Assembly (NCBI GenBank): GCA_023230125.1
Contig: JALNXZ010000013.1
Coordinates: forward strand, 1-13,734
Direction of reading: 5' to 3'
From: Bacteroidales bacterium
GTDB taxonomy: Bacteria; Bacteroidota; Bacteroidia; Bacteroidales; UBA1402
DNA length: 13,734 nt
Notes under the pieces: model-generated
The model's database searches: none
Seen by the model: the letters and a program-made list of their open reading frames with translations, nothing else
What the model was told of the DNA's origin: nothing
In this document: one piece after another, positions 7,226-13,734 of the stretch
Position numbering within the stretch: the stretch's first letter is position 1
How the letters are laid out: each line of letters opens with the position of its first letter
Position numbers and translations under genes: made by a program

Positions 7226-8092
7226 TTAGCATTCTTTCTGCTTGGGTTGATGCATCACAATTTGTGGAAAAGGAATTTCTATACCTTCTTTGTCAAACGC
7301 AATTTTTATTCGTTTACGTAACTCTCCGGTTACTTCCCATTGCTTAATAGGCAGAGTCTCCCCGAATATTTTTATTATTATTGCAGAATCCGCAAAATCA
7401 TCTATTCTTAAAAATGCAGGGGCTTTCGTAATGGAGTCTTTCCATAATGCATCTTCCGCAAGTTCTTTACCCGTTTGGTTTACCACTGAGATTACATGTT
7501 CCAGATTTGAATCATAAGCTACGCCAATATTTAAATTTACCCGTGAAAAGTTCTTCGAAAGATTTGATACTTTTTTTATTTCACCATGAGGAATATGATG
7601 TACAGTCCCATCCATATCTCTCAATGTGGTCATCCTTAAGCTTATATCTTCAACGAATCCGCCTGATCCATCAAAATCCACAACATCTCCGACACGATAT
7701 TGGTTTTCTATAATAATGAACAATCCAGTAATGATATCTCTTATTAAATATTGTCCCCCAAAGCCAACAGCAAGACCAACAATTCCTGCGCCTGCTAAAA
7801 TTGGTCCTATCTTCAGTCCCATTTCAGAAAGAATCATCAATGCAGCAACAATGATTGAAGTTATTTTTATAATTCCCGTAAGAATCCTTATCAGTGTATC
7901 TTCTCGTTTGGTCTCTGCTGTTTTTGAATCATATTTTCTAGAAGGAATTACAGTTCTGACGGTTTTTTTAATTACTTTCTTAAGAATCCTGTATAGAAAA
8001 TAGAAGCCAATGATGATAACAACTATCCTAATTCCATGAGATAATAGCCATGGATAAAAATTTTCTGTCAAATTAAGAATTTGCTCTTTCAT
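7226..8092 (-). CDS. MscS-family small-conductance mechanosensitive channel
   Basis: 288 aa, close to E. coli MscS (286 aa). It opens under membrane tension and releases solutes on hypo-osmotic shock. Membrane segments lie at about 20-38, 69-89 and 95-128. The third is the pore helix, AGAGIVGLAVGFGGQYLIRD (100-119), with the Ala/Gly packing pattern of TM3. The beta domain follows: YRVGDVVDFDGSGGFVEDI (132-150), LRDMDGTVHHIPHGEI (157-172). The C-terminal alpha/beta domain ends near 278. The start is ATG 8092, whose first two bases are the last two of repeat copy B. No stronger start is nearby. It lies 122 nt downstream of ablB on the same strand and may be served both by read-through from ablAB and by the repeat element. 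Function by family is secure; the regulation is inferred. Confidence 0.93.
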   Translation of the reverse strand: MKEQILNLTENFYPWLLSHGIRIVVIIIGFYFLYRILKKVIKKTVRTVIPSRKYDSKTAETKREDTLIRILTGIIKITSIIVAALMILSEMGLKIGPILAGAGIVGLAVGFGGQYLIRDIITGLFIIIENQYRVGDVVDFDGSGGFVEDISLRMTTLRDMDGTVHHIPHGEIKKVSNLSKNFSRVNLNIGVAYDSNLEHVISVVNQTGKELAEDALWKDSITKAPAFLRIDDFADSAIIIKIFGETLPIKQWEVTGELRKRIKIAFDKEGIEIPFPQIVMHQPKQKEC

Positions 8093-8184
8093 ATGATAAT
8101 AATTTTTTCGTTTAAGGTCATATGGAACTCACATGTCCAATTTATCATAAACTTGGACGTTTTTACAAACATGTTCGTTTCATA
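8091..8184 (-). repeat. 94-nt structured leader element, copy B (upstream of mscS)
   Basis: Inverted relative to copies A and C, but in the same orientation as mscS, the gene it precedes. Copy B differs from copy A at three positions. Two of these, at 8174 and 8131, are the two partners of one base pair in the basal helix: G-C in A and C, A-T here. The pairing is therefore preserved. The third difference (8094) lies in the unpaired tail. The mscS start codon begins with the last two bases of the element, exactly as in copy A. The inner 19-codon ORF (8148-8089) again ends in an ATGA overlap with the gene start, and its one changed Cys codon is synonymous (TGC/TGT). The element starts 30 nt after the ablB stop. 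Confidence 0.85.
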
Positions 8185-8214
8185 GTTTGATATCTTTATA
8201 CATTATTATAAAAT

Positions 8215-9036
8215 TTAGATTTTTTTGTACCAAACGTTCATACTTTCAATCTTGCCAGAAATTTGAGTGTTTCTAGTGAGCGTTCCAGCATATTGATAAC
8301 CTTGATTATAAAAGGTTTTGTTCATTGGTATTGAATGGAGACGAGCAATGGAATATAGCGTTTTAAAGTCCTCCTTTGTAAGTGAGTCTTCCATAAATGA
8401 AAGCAAATGAGTGGCTAATTTTTTCCCTCTGTGAGTGGGAAGAACTGCAAAATCGGTCATTTCTGCATTCTTTTTAATATCATTGCACTCGGCTGAGCTG
8501 ATGGCTATCAATTGATTTCCTTTAAAAACCCCGTAATATCGTGTTCCGTCTTCTTGCATGCTCTTAATCAAGAATGATGCATCATAAATGGGAAAAGGAT
8601 AAGTTTCAAAAACCTCTTTGAAAACAGGAATCATTATTGTCGTATCTTCTTCTTTGAGAAGGCGTATGGCAAAACACTCTTCCAACTCCTGTTTTTTATG
8701 GTCAGCCGGCTGCAGAAGCATTTGTTGTAAAGAAACCAGTGCCCTCGTTTCTGGAAATCTGCGTTCTGCGAACTTATACTTTACTAAAAACAGGGCATCA
8801 TCCTGATTATTATAAAAACCAGGGACAGATGCTTCATTTATATATCCGGCAGCCAAAAAGGTTGGACCATATTTTGCAGGAATTTTGGCAAATAATTTTG
8901 AGTATTGATTGTTATTGGCCAAATCCTCCATATAAGTTAGGATTTCTGGAAAATCATCAGAATCCAGATCCATCAGATAAACACGGTCACTTTCTTTGTC
9001 ATGTGATAGGACAGACTTGAATATTCTATTTTTCAT
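8215..9036 (-). CDS. ablB: Beta-lysine N-acetyltransferase (GNAT family)
   Basis: 273 aa cytosolic enzyme. In the AblAB pathway it acetylates beta-lysine (3,6-diaminohexanoate) with acetyl-CoA to give N-epsilon-acetyl-beta-lysine, a compatible solute known from methanogens and some bacteria. The first about 115 residues form the family-specific N-terminal part, with the conserved-looking stretch LFAKIPAKYGPTFLAAGY (48-65). The GNAT domain covers about 120-260, with the acetyl-CoA pyrophosphate loop in LPTHRGKKLATHLL (199-212) preceded by strand MTDFAV. The length and two-part layout match the ablB family. The start codon overlaps the 3' end of ablA by 11 nt, so translation is probably coupled. 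Identification rests on the fold, length and adjacency to ablA together. Confidence 0.9.
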   Translation of the reverse strand: MKNRIFKSVLSHDKESDRVYLMDLDSDDFPEILTYMEDLANNNQYSKLFAKIPAKYGPTFLAAGYINEASVPGFYNNQDDALFLVKYKFAERRFPETRALVSLQQMLLQPADHKKQELEECFAIRLLKEEDTTIMIPVFKEVFETYPFPIYDASFLIKSMQEDGTRYYGVFKGNQLIAISSAECNDIKKNAEMTDFAVLPTHRGKKLATHLLSFMEDSLTKEDFKTLYSIARLHSIPMNKTFYNQGYQYAGTLTRNTQISGKIESMNVWYKKI

Positions 9037-10378
9037 CTGATTTCCTCTTTCTTCTTTTTAATCGGTCATTGTTTGCAGGTATGAGCGAAATGGTATCGTC
9101 ATAATCTGAAAGTAGTTTCTCGATACCAACTGCGTTTATCTCATCACTACCTATTATGTCCAAATCAAGTTTGCAATTGGCACAATCCCGGTTGCATATG
9201 GTTTTCTCATAATGATCAGGTTCCTGATAGGATGTGATGATACCTTCATAGTTTCTGAGTACGACCTTGTTGGTATTCCATGTAATGATGTAATGAGGCA
9301 TTACAGGGATTTTCCCGCCACCACCCGGAGCATCTATGACATAGGTTGGTACGGCAAATCCGCTGGTATGGCCTATCAGGCTTTCCATAATCTCTATACC
9401 CTTGGTGACTGGTGTTCTGAAATGAGACAGGCCTTCGGAAAGGTCACACTGATACATATAATAAGGACGTACCCTGTTTTTGACCAGTTGTTGCACCAAC
9501 TCTTTCATGATTCGTGGACAATCATTGACGTCAGCCAATAATACTGATTGATTTCCAAGTGGAATACCTGCATTTGCTAGTTTTTCCAATGCTTCCTTAG
9601 CTGAAGCTGTGATTTCTCTGGGATGATTGAAATGGGTATTGATCCATAGCGGATGGTGCTTCTTTAACATAGTCACCAAATTGTCAGTGATTCGGTATGG
9701 GAGGGTCACCGGTGTCCGGGTACCAATTCTAATGACTTGTACATGAGGAATGCTTTGGAGTTCCGTTAAAATCCAGTCAAGATAATCGTCGGGTAACATA
9801 AACGGATCTCCTCCTGACAATAAAACATCACGAACCTGAGGAGTGTTTCTGATGTAATCAAGCCCTTTTTGGATTTGTTCTCTGTTTGGAATGTAATCCA
9901 CATCTCCCACTTTACGTTTACGGGTGCAATGACGGCAATACATGGCACAAATGTTGCTTACTAGAAACAACACCCGGTCTGGATATCGATGGGTTAAGCC
10001 CGGAACTGGGCTGTCTCGTTCTTCTGCCAATGGGTCATTCATTTCGCAAGAGCTTACGATCAACTCCCTACTATCAAGAAATGACTGCTTATATACTGGA
10101 TCATTTCTAAAGTTTTTGACATTGATGAGGGATAAGTAATAAGGCGTAATACTGAGAGGAAAACGATTGATGGTACTTTCCAACTGCTCTTTCTCAATCG
10201 CATCAAAATGAATACCAGTAAGCCTTTCAAATTCTTCAATGGTTTTAATGGAATGTTTAACTTGCCATTTCCAGTCTTTCCATTGCTTGATTTCAGCTCT
10301 AGAATCAATCTTTTCAGCGATGTCTTGTTGGTGTATATCAAATATCTTCATAAGTAAATCTTTTTGCCGATCATTCAT
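9026..10378 (-). CDS. ablA: L-lysine 2,3-aminomutase (radical SAM, PLP)
   Basis: 450 aa. It interconverts L-alpha-lysine and L-beta-lysine using SAM, a [4Fe-4S] cluster and PLP, which is the first step to acetyl-beta-lysine. The cluster motif CAMYCRHC gives Cys144, Cys148 and Cys151. PLP Lys356 lies in GGGGKIP (352-358). The carboxylates that bind the substrate amine in characterised lysine aminomutases correspond to Asp312 in CDLSEG and Asp349 in VIDAPGG. Their presence favours true lysine aminomutase over EpmB-type or glutamate 2,3-aminomutases. C-terminal Cys395, Cys399 and Cys402 (CNRDCANC) fit the structural zinc site. It overlaps ablB by 11 nt. The start is ATG 10378. Upstream, the minus strand shows no promoter close to the consensus. 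A catabolic role in lysine fermentation is less likely, because ablB follows and no other fermentation genes are nearby. Confidence 0.95.
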   Translation of the reverse strand: MNDRQKDLLMKIFDIHQQDIAEKIDSRAEIKQWKDWKWQVKHSIKTIEEFERLTGIHFDAIEKEQLESTINRFPLSITPYYLSLINVKNFRNDPVYKQSFLDSRELIVSSCEMNDPLAEERDSPVPGLTHRYPDRVLFLVSNICAMYCRHCTRKRKVGDVDYIPNREQIQKGLDYIRNTPQVRDVLLSGGDPFMLPDDYLDWILTELQSIPHVQVIRIGTRTPVTLPYRITDNLVTMLKKHHPLWINTHFNHPREITASAKEALEKLANAGIPLGNQSVLLADVNDCPRIMKELVQQLVKNRVRPYYMYQCDLSEGLSHFRTPVTKGIEIMESLIGHTSGFAVPTYVIDAPGGGGKIPVMPHYIITWNTNKVVLRNYEGIITSYQEPDHYEKTICNRDCANCKLDLDIIGSDEINAVGIEKLLSDYDDTISLIPANNDRLKRRKRKSDEK

Positions 10379-10777
10379 CCGTAATTAATCCCCTATCCTA
10401 AGATGTGTGATGGGTTGTAAAGAAAAAAAGGCTTATTTGATGAATTTATGATATCAATTCATGGAAAACGATCGAAAGTGGAATATAGTATTTTTGAAAT
10501 GTAAGCCTTCAGGTAAACACCTTGAATTCAATAAATATATTAAAAAATTATGTAAGCCAAAGAATTGTCAATGAAAAAATAATGTTTTTTAACAACCTGT
10601 TTGGGTATTGTTCAGACCATATTTGATGCATTTTCTTAACCCTGCTTATTTGTCGATTACCTCATTCTAATGAAACGTGATGGACTTATGTCTATTACAA
10701 AGCCACTGGGAATCATTTATTCTATGCTGAAATATTTATTGTTGATGTCTCATTTGTATATTGTTCACGTTTAAAGT
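10379..10777. other. intergenic region between divergent ablA and repeat copy C
   Basis: 399 nt without a recognised gene. It must hold the ablA promoter (minus strand), but I found no clear TTTG/TAnnTTTG pair for it. Two short plus-strand ORFs are open: 10461-10574 (37 codons, Lys-rich, with Cys residues in the second half) and 10670-10774 (34 codons, with a hydrophobic stretch from GIIYSMLKYLLLM onward, ending 3 nt before copy C). Both are too short to support on sequence alone. CGTTTAA at 10769-10775 is complementary to TTAAACG at 10847-10853 in the tail of copy C and would add an outer helix to that copy only. No terminator or other repeat was seen. Confidence 0.4.
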
Positions 10778-10871
10778 TATGAAACGAGCATGTTTGTAAA
10801 AACGTCCAAGTTTATGATAAATTGGACATGCGAGTTCCATATGACCTTAAACGAAAAAATTATTATCATAT
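10778..10871 (+). repeat. 94-nt structured leader element, copy C (upstream of acyltransferase gene)
   Basis: It differs from copy A at a single position (10868, A for G). All helices of the fold are intact. Unlike copies A and B it is not fused to a start codon: the bases after it read TAT-AAAG where the others read TATGAAA, so the ATG is lost, as if one G were deleted. The inner 19-codon ORF therefore ends in TAA at 10871-10873, at the same codon position. The next gene starts 111 nt downstream at 10983. Orientation is again toward the downstream gene. Confidence 0.85.
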
Positions 10872-10982
10872 AAAGAAAACACGAATTTGTTAAAAGATGA
10901 TGTTATTCAGTTGGGAGCTTGGATTGTTCCTTAATTTAAGAATATTTTTCATAAATTTATCCGAATTTCAAACGCATGAAAG

Positions 10983-12281
10983 ATGGAGGGTTATAACAAT
11001 TTGATTCAAGATGAGAACGAATTTTGGTATCCGCTTGACAATGCTGCTAAGATTTTTCCTGCCATAACAACCGACGAAGTTACATCTGTGTTTCGAATTT
11101 CTGCAAACCTAAAGCAGAAGATAAACATCAAATGTCTTTTTAAAGCAGTTCGTTCTATCGAGTCGCGTTTCCCATACTATAAAGTGAGTTTGAAAAAAGG
11201 TTTTTTCTGGTACTATTTCGAATCGACCGAATTTCTAACCCCGATTGAAGTTGATGATCAGATTCCTTGCCGTAGTTTTCTCCATGGCGTTAACCTTTTC
11301 AGGATTCTGGCTCGTAACAACCAACTAAGTGTCGAATTTTCCCACTTACTGGCTGATGGCGGAGGTTCCTTTGAGTATTTTACGACGTTGTTAGTCAGCT
11401 ATCTAGAACTGATGGGGGCTGAAATACCGTCAACCTTTAACTATATCAAACCGGACGAAAAACCAAATCCGGAAGAGTTTGAAGATGCCTATAACCGCTA
11501 TTTTCAAGAGCATATTCCGGCTACGGTAAAACAGCCCAAGGCATTTCATTTGCCATTCGCACTCAGAAATGCACCTCGTTTCGAGGTGCTTTATGCGATT
11601 ATTTCTTCCTCTGAAATAAAGGAAAAAGCCAAAGAAAAAGGGGTTAATATGACAGTTTACCTCACGGCCGTTTATTTCTCCATACTTCAGGACATTTATG
11701 AAAGTTTACCTCTTGGCAGCAAATACAGGAGACACAAAAAGCTGAGCATTGAAGTTCCCATCAACCTTCGGAAAATGTATCCGACAGCAACTATGCGAAA
11801 CTTTTCATTATTTGTCTTGCCTAAAATAGACCTGAGATTGGGACATTATTCATTCGATGAAATTGTAAAAACAGTTTACCATCAAATGCGTTTGGAAACA
11901 GATAAAAAGCTTGTGAACAAGATTCTTGCCCTGAACGTTGGAAGTGAACGCAAGCTCCTGATCAGAAGTATTCCTATTTTTGTGAAGAGCTTTGTCCTGA
12001 AAATCAGTTATTACGCATTGGGAAGCAGTCAATATAGTGGGGTGATTACAAATTTGGGAGAAATACATTTTCCTGAAGAAATAGCGGAACAAATAGATTT
12101 TCTGACAGTCATCCCACCACCTCCAAATAAACTGATAAAAGCAGGATGTGGTATGATTAGCTTCAACGATCAGCTTGCAATATGTTTCGGCAGTATAGCC
12201 AAAACGAAAGAACTCGAAAAGAGGTTTATTCAATTACTTGTAAAAGAAGGAATGCATGTTAGAATAACAACCAATAAATGA
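10983..12281 (+). CDS. Condensation-fold acyltransferase, alcohol acetyltransferase-like
   Basis: 432 aa, cytosolic. The N-terminal half carries the HxxxDG catalytic motif of the CoA-dependent acyltransferase/condensation superfamily in EFSHLLADGGGSFEYF (118-133), with His121 and Asp125. The opening WYPLDNAAKIFPAI (15-28) is typical of the 'alcohol acetyltransferase' annotation group and places the substrate channel entrance. The second half, with IEVPINLRKMYP and NFSLFVLP, matches the second lobe of the V-shaped fold. The acyl donor and acceptor are unknown, and the annotation name should not be taken as proven chemistry. The next gene, a DUF6320-type membrane protein, starts 7 nt after the stop, an association I recall from other genomes. 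Repeat copy C lies 111 nt upstream. Alternative start ATGs nearby are out of frame. Confidence 0.8.
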   Translation: MEGYNNLIQDENEFWYPLDNAAKIFPAITTDEVTSVFRISANLKQKINIKCLFKAVRSIESRFPYYKVSLKKGFFWYYFESTEFLTPIEVDDQIPCRSFLHGVNLFRILARNNQLSVEFSHLLADGGGSFEYFTTLLVSYLELMGAEIPSTFNYIKPDEKPNPEEFEDAYNRYFQEHIPATVKQPKAFHLPFALRNAPRFEVLYAIISSSEIKEKAKEKGVNMTVYLTAVYFSILQDIYESLPLGSKYRRHKKLSIEVPINLRKMYPTATMRNFSLFVLPKIDLRLGHYSFDEIVKTVYHQMRLETDKKLVNKILALNVGSERKLLIRSIPIFVKSFVLKISYYALGSSQYSGVITNLGEIHFPEEIAEQIDFLTVIPPPPNKLIKAGCGMISFNDQLAICFGSIAKTKELEKRFIQLLVKEGMHVRITTNK

Positions 12282-12288
12282 TTGAGAA

Positions 12289-12990
12289 ATGAATGTTTGT
12301 AATTATTGCGGAGTAGAACTGGATGCTGAAATGAATTACTGCCCGTTATGCGGACACAAAAGCAATACACCAGTCGTTACGGGTATTAAAGAGACCAAAA
12401 CTGAAGCATACGATTTCGATGAACTGACTCATTTTCAAAAACGTAAACTCGTTTGGGAATTGGCCGCCATAGTACTGGTATCCGGTGTTGTTGCTTCGTT
12501 TATCATTGACCTGTTTATCAATAAGCAAGTTACTTGGTCGAAATACACGATAACCATAGGGTTGGTACTTTTGATAAACACTTCGCTGATTATCTTTATG
12601 CAAAAACGTTTTTTCCTGCTTTTATCCGGCTGTTTTATCAGTACATCTCTATTGCTGGTATTGCTCGATCTGTTTAATCTGAACCTTGATTGGGGATTAA
12701 GTTTGGGAATCCCCATTATCTTTTTCCTTTATCTCGTGTTATGCTTTTTATCCATCTTGATACGGAAATCAAGACAAAAAGGAATAAATATTATCGCCTA
12801 TTCCTTAACCGCTGCTGGGATTCTCTGCTTGTGCATTGAAGGCATCATATCGTTACACATGTATAACCTGCTGAAATTCCAATGGAGTGTTATTGTACTG
12901 GTATCGGTTTTACCGGTTTCCGCCATTCTCCTTTATATTCATTATAGGTTGAAAAGGGTCACCAATCTGAAAAAGTTTTTCCACATTTAG
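12289..12990 (+). CDS. Zinc-ribbon membrane protein, DUF6320 type
   Basis: 233 aa. It begins with a small zinc ribbon made of two CxxC knuckles (C4/C7 and C18/C21), followed by a linker and about six hydrophobic segments between residues 55 and 220. The last residues are basic (RLKRVTNLKKFF). This layout fits DUF6320, whose members I recall next to condensation-fold acyltransferases as here. No function is established. With a 7-nt gap it is certainly in the same transcript as the acyltransferase. It could anchor the enzyme or supply or export its substrate or product at the membrane. That is inference. The family name comes from memory of the pattern, not a search. Confidence 0.75.
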   Translation: MNVCNYCGVELDAEMNYCPLCGHKSNTPVVTGIKETKTEAYDFDELTHFQKRKLVWELAAIVLVSGVVASFIIDLFINKQVTWSKYTITIGLVLLINTSLIIFMQKRFFLLLSGCFISTSLLLVLLDLFNLNLDWGLSLGIPIIFFLYLVLCFLSILIRKSRQKGINIIAYSLTAAGILCLCIEGIISLHMYNLLKFQWSVIVLVSVLPVSAILLYIHYRLKRVTNLKKFFHI

Positions 12991-13126
12991 AAAGGCAAAA
13001 TGGGTACCAAGGACTAATCTCAGATTGATTCTTGATTATTTTTGAATGAACAGGTGAACAATCTTGTTTTTTATACGTATTTTCATGCACCATTGATAAA
13101 TGGTATAAATATATATTTAAAAATCA
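12991..13126 (+). promoter_or_regulatory. kbl upstream region with short perfect inverted repeat
   Basis: 136 nt between the DUF6320 gene and kbl. A perfect 6-bp inverted repeat with a GATA loop, ACCATT (13089-13094) and AATGGT (13099-13104), lies 22 nt before the kbl start, followed by an AT-rich stretch. It could be an operator or a small hairpin in the mRNA leader; it has no U-tract and is not a terminator. No promoter close to the Bacteroidetes consensus stood out. Confidence 0.25.
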
Positions 13127-13734
13127 ATGTATCAGGAATATAAGTCATATCTGCAAGATGAACTCTTCCATATTGATGAGGCCGGTTTGTCTAAAAAAGA
13201 ACGAATAATTGTTTCACCACAGGGTGCTTTGATCAAAGTCCTCGGTGGTAAAGAAGTAATTAACTTTTGTGCCAACAATTACCTTGGCCTGTCTAATGAT
13301 TCTCAATTGATCGAAGCAGCCAAAAATGCGTTGGATACTCGTGGTTTTGGAATGTCATCGGTACGGTTTATTTGTGGAACGCAAGATCTGCACAAAAAAC
13401 TGGAAGCATCGATATCCAAATTTTTCGGAACGGAAGACACCATCTTGTATGCAGCGTGTTTTGATGCCAATGGCGGTGTTTTCGAGCCACTTTTGAGCGA
13501 GAAGGATGCCATTATTTCCGATGTGCTGAATCATGCATCGATTATTGACGGGGTACGGCTTTGCAAAGCTCAACGATACCGGTATGCCAACGCTGACATG
13601 AAAGATTTGGAAAACCAATTGATAGCTGCTCGGGCTCAACGTTTTCGTCTGATTGTGACCGATGGTGTTTTTTCGATGGATGGGAATGTGGCTCCTTTGG
13701 ATAAAATTTATGAGTTGGCCGAAAAATACCATGC
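13127..13734 (+). CDS. kbl: Glycine C-acetyltransferase (2-amino-3-ketobutyrate CoA ligase), 5' part
   Basis: 202 codons plus two bases, open to the window end (the full protein is about 395-400 aa). It is a PLP enzyme of the alpha-oxoamine synthase family that cleaves 2-amino-3-oxobutyrate with CoA to glycine and acetyl-CoA, as the second step of threonine degradation with Tdh. Recognition rests on near-identity to E. coli Kbl blocks: VINFCANNYLGLS (44-56), GFGMSSVRFICGTQ, FDANGG, SDVLNHASIIDGVRLCKA and TDGVFSMDG. The PLP lysine lies beyond the window. ATG 13127 is preceded by an A-rich sequence and is followed by the expected N-terminal helix. It is separated from the DUF6320 gene by 136 nt and probably has its own promoter. 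No clear tie to the osmotic genes. Confidence 0.95.
   Translation, partial: MYQEYKSYLQDELFHIDEAGLSKKERIIVSPQGALIKVLGGKEVINFCANNYLGLSNDSQLIEAAKNALDTRGFGMSSVRFICGTQDLHKKLEASISKFFGTEDTILYAACFDANGGVFEPLLSEKDAIISDVLNHASIIDGVRLCKAQRYRYANADMKDLENQLIAARAQRFRLIVTDGVFSMDGNVAPLDKIYELAEKYH

Noticed and set aside
8091..8184. Repeat as a MITE or insertion-sequence remnant
   Set aside because: No terminal inverted repeats. TATGAAA near both ends could pass for a short target duplication, but it includes the gene start codon. The identical junction with two start codons argues against random insertion. Not fully excluded.
10773..10858. Outer helix CGTTTAA/TTAAACG as part of the conserved fold
   Set aside because: Possible only for copy C; copy B lacks the upstream half and copy A has too little upstream sequence to tell.

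Overview
The window looks like chromosomal DNA from a Bacteroidetes bacterium, probably a free-living or salt-exposed member of the Bacteroidales/Marinilabiliales type. The reasons are the AT-rich composition, A-rich start regions without Shine-Dalgarno sequences, at least one promoter close to the Bacteroidetes consensus (TTTG, about 19 nt, TAnnTTTG), and the protein families present. The genus was not identified.

Layout. On the plus strand, positions 99-4568 carry a DapB-like reductase, a ClC chloride channel with CBS domains, a cation:proton antiporter and a UPF0316/DUF2179 membrane protein. On the minus strand, 10378-4579, read right to left, are lysine 2,3-aminomutase (ablA), beta-lysine N-acetyltransferase (ablB), an MscS channel, a TrkH/KtrB potassium channel subunit and its TrkA/KtrA partner. 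The two blocks converge with only 10 nt between stop codons. To the right, on the plus strand, are a condensation-fold acyltransferase, a zinc-ribbon membrane protein (DUF6320 type) and the 5' part of kbl, which runs off the end.

How the genes fit together. Positions 99-10378 read as an osmoadaptation island. Lysine is converted by AblA and AblB to the compatible solute N-epsilon-acetyl-beta-lysine. TrkH/TrkA take up K+, the ClC protein and the antiporter balance Cl-, Na+ and H+, and MscS releases solutes on hypo-osmotic shock. The DapB homologue may feed lysine supply, although its active-site motif is not canonical.

The most unusual feature is a 94-nt element present three times: 7-100 (+), 8184-8091 (-) and 10778-10871 (+). 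Each copy lies upstream of, and in the same orientation as, the next gene. The first 64 nt fold into a nearly fully paired three-way junction containing a GUAA tetraloop hairpin, a tandem G.A mismatch and a long capped helix. The only two differences in this folded part are a compensatory G-C to A-U exchange in one stem. In copies A and B the start codons of the dapB-like gene and mscS begin at exactly the same point at the end of the element. A conserved 19-codon upstream ORF inside the element ends in an ATGA overlap with those start codons. This is a candidate undescribed cis-regulatory RNA, or structured promoter/leader module, tied to osmotic stress genes. Its function is inference.

No tRNA, rRNA, CRISPR array, insertion sequence or convincing intrinsic terminator was seen.
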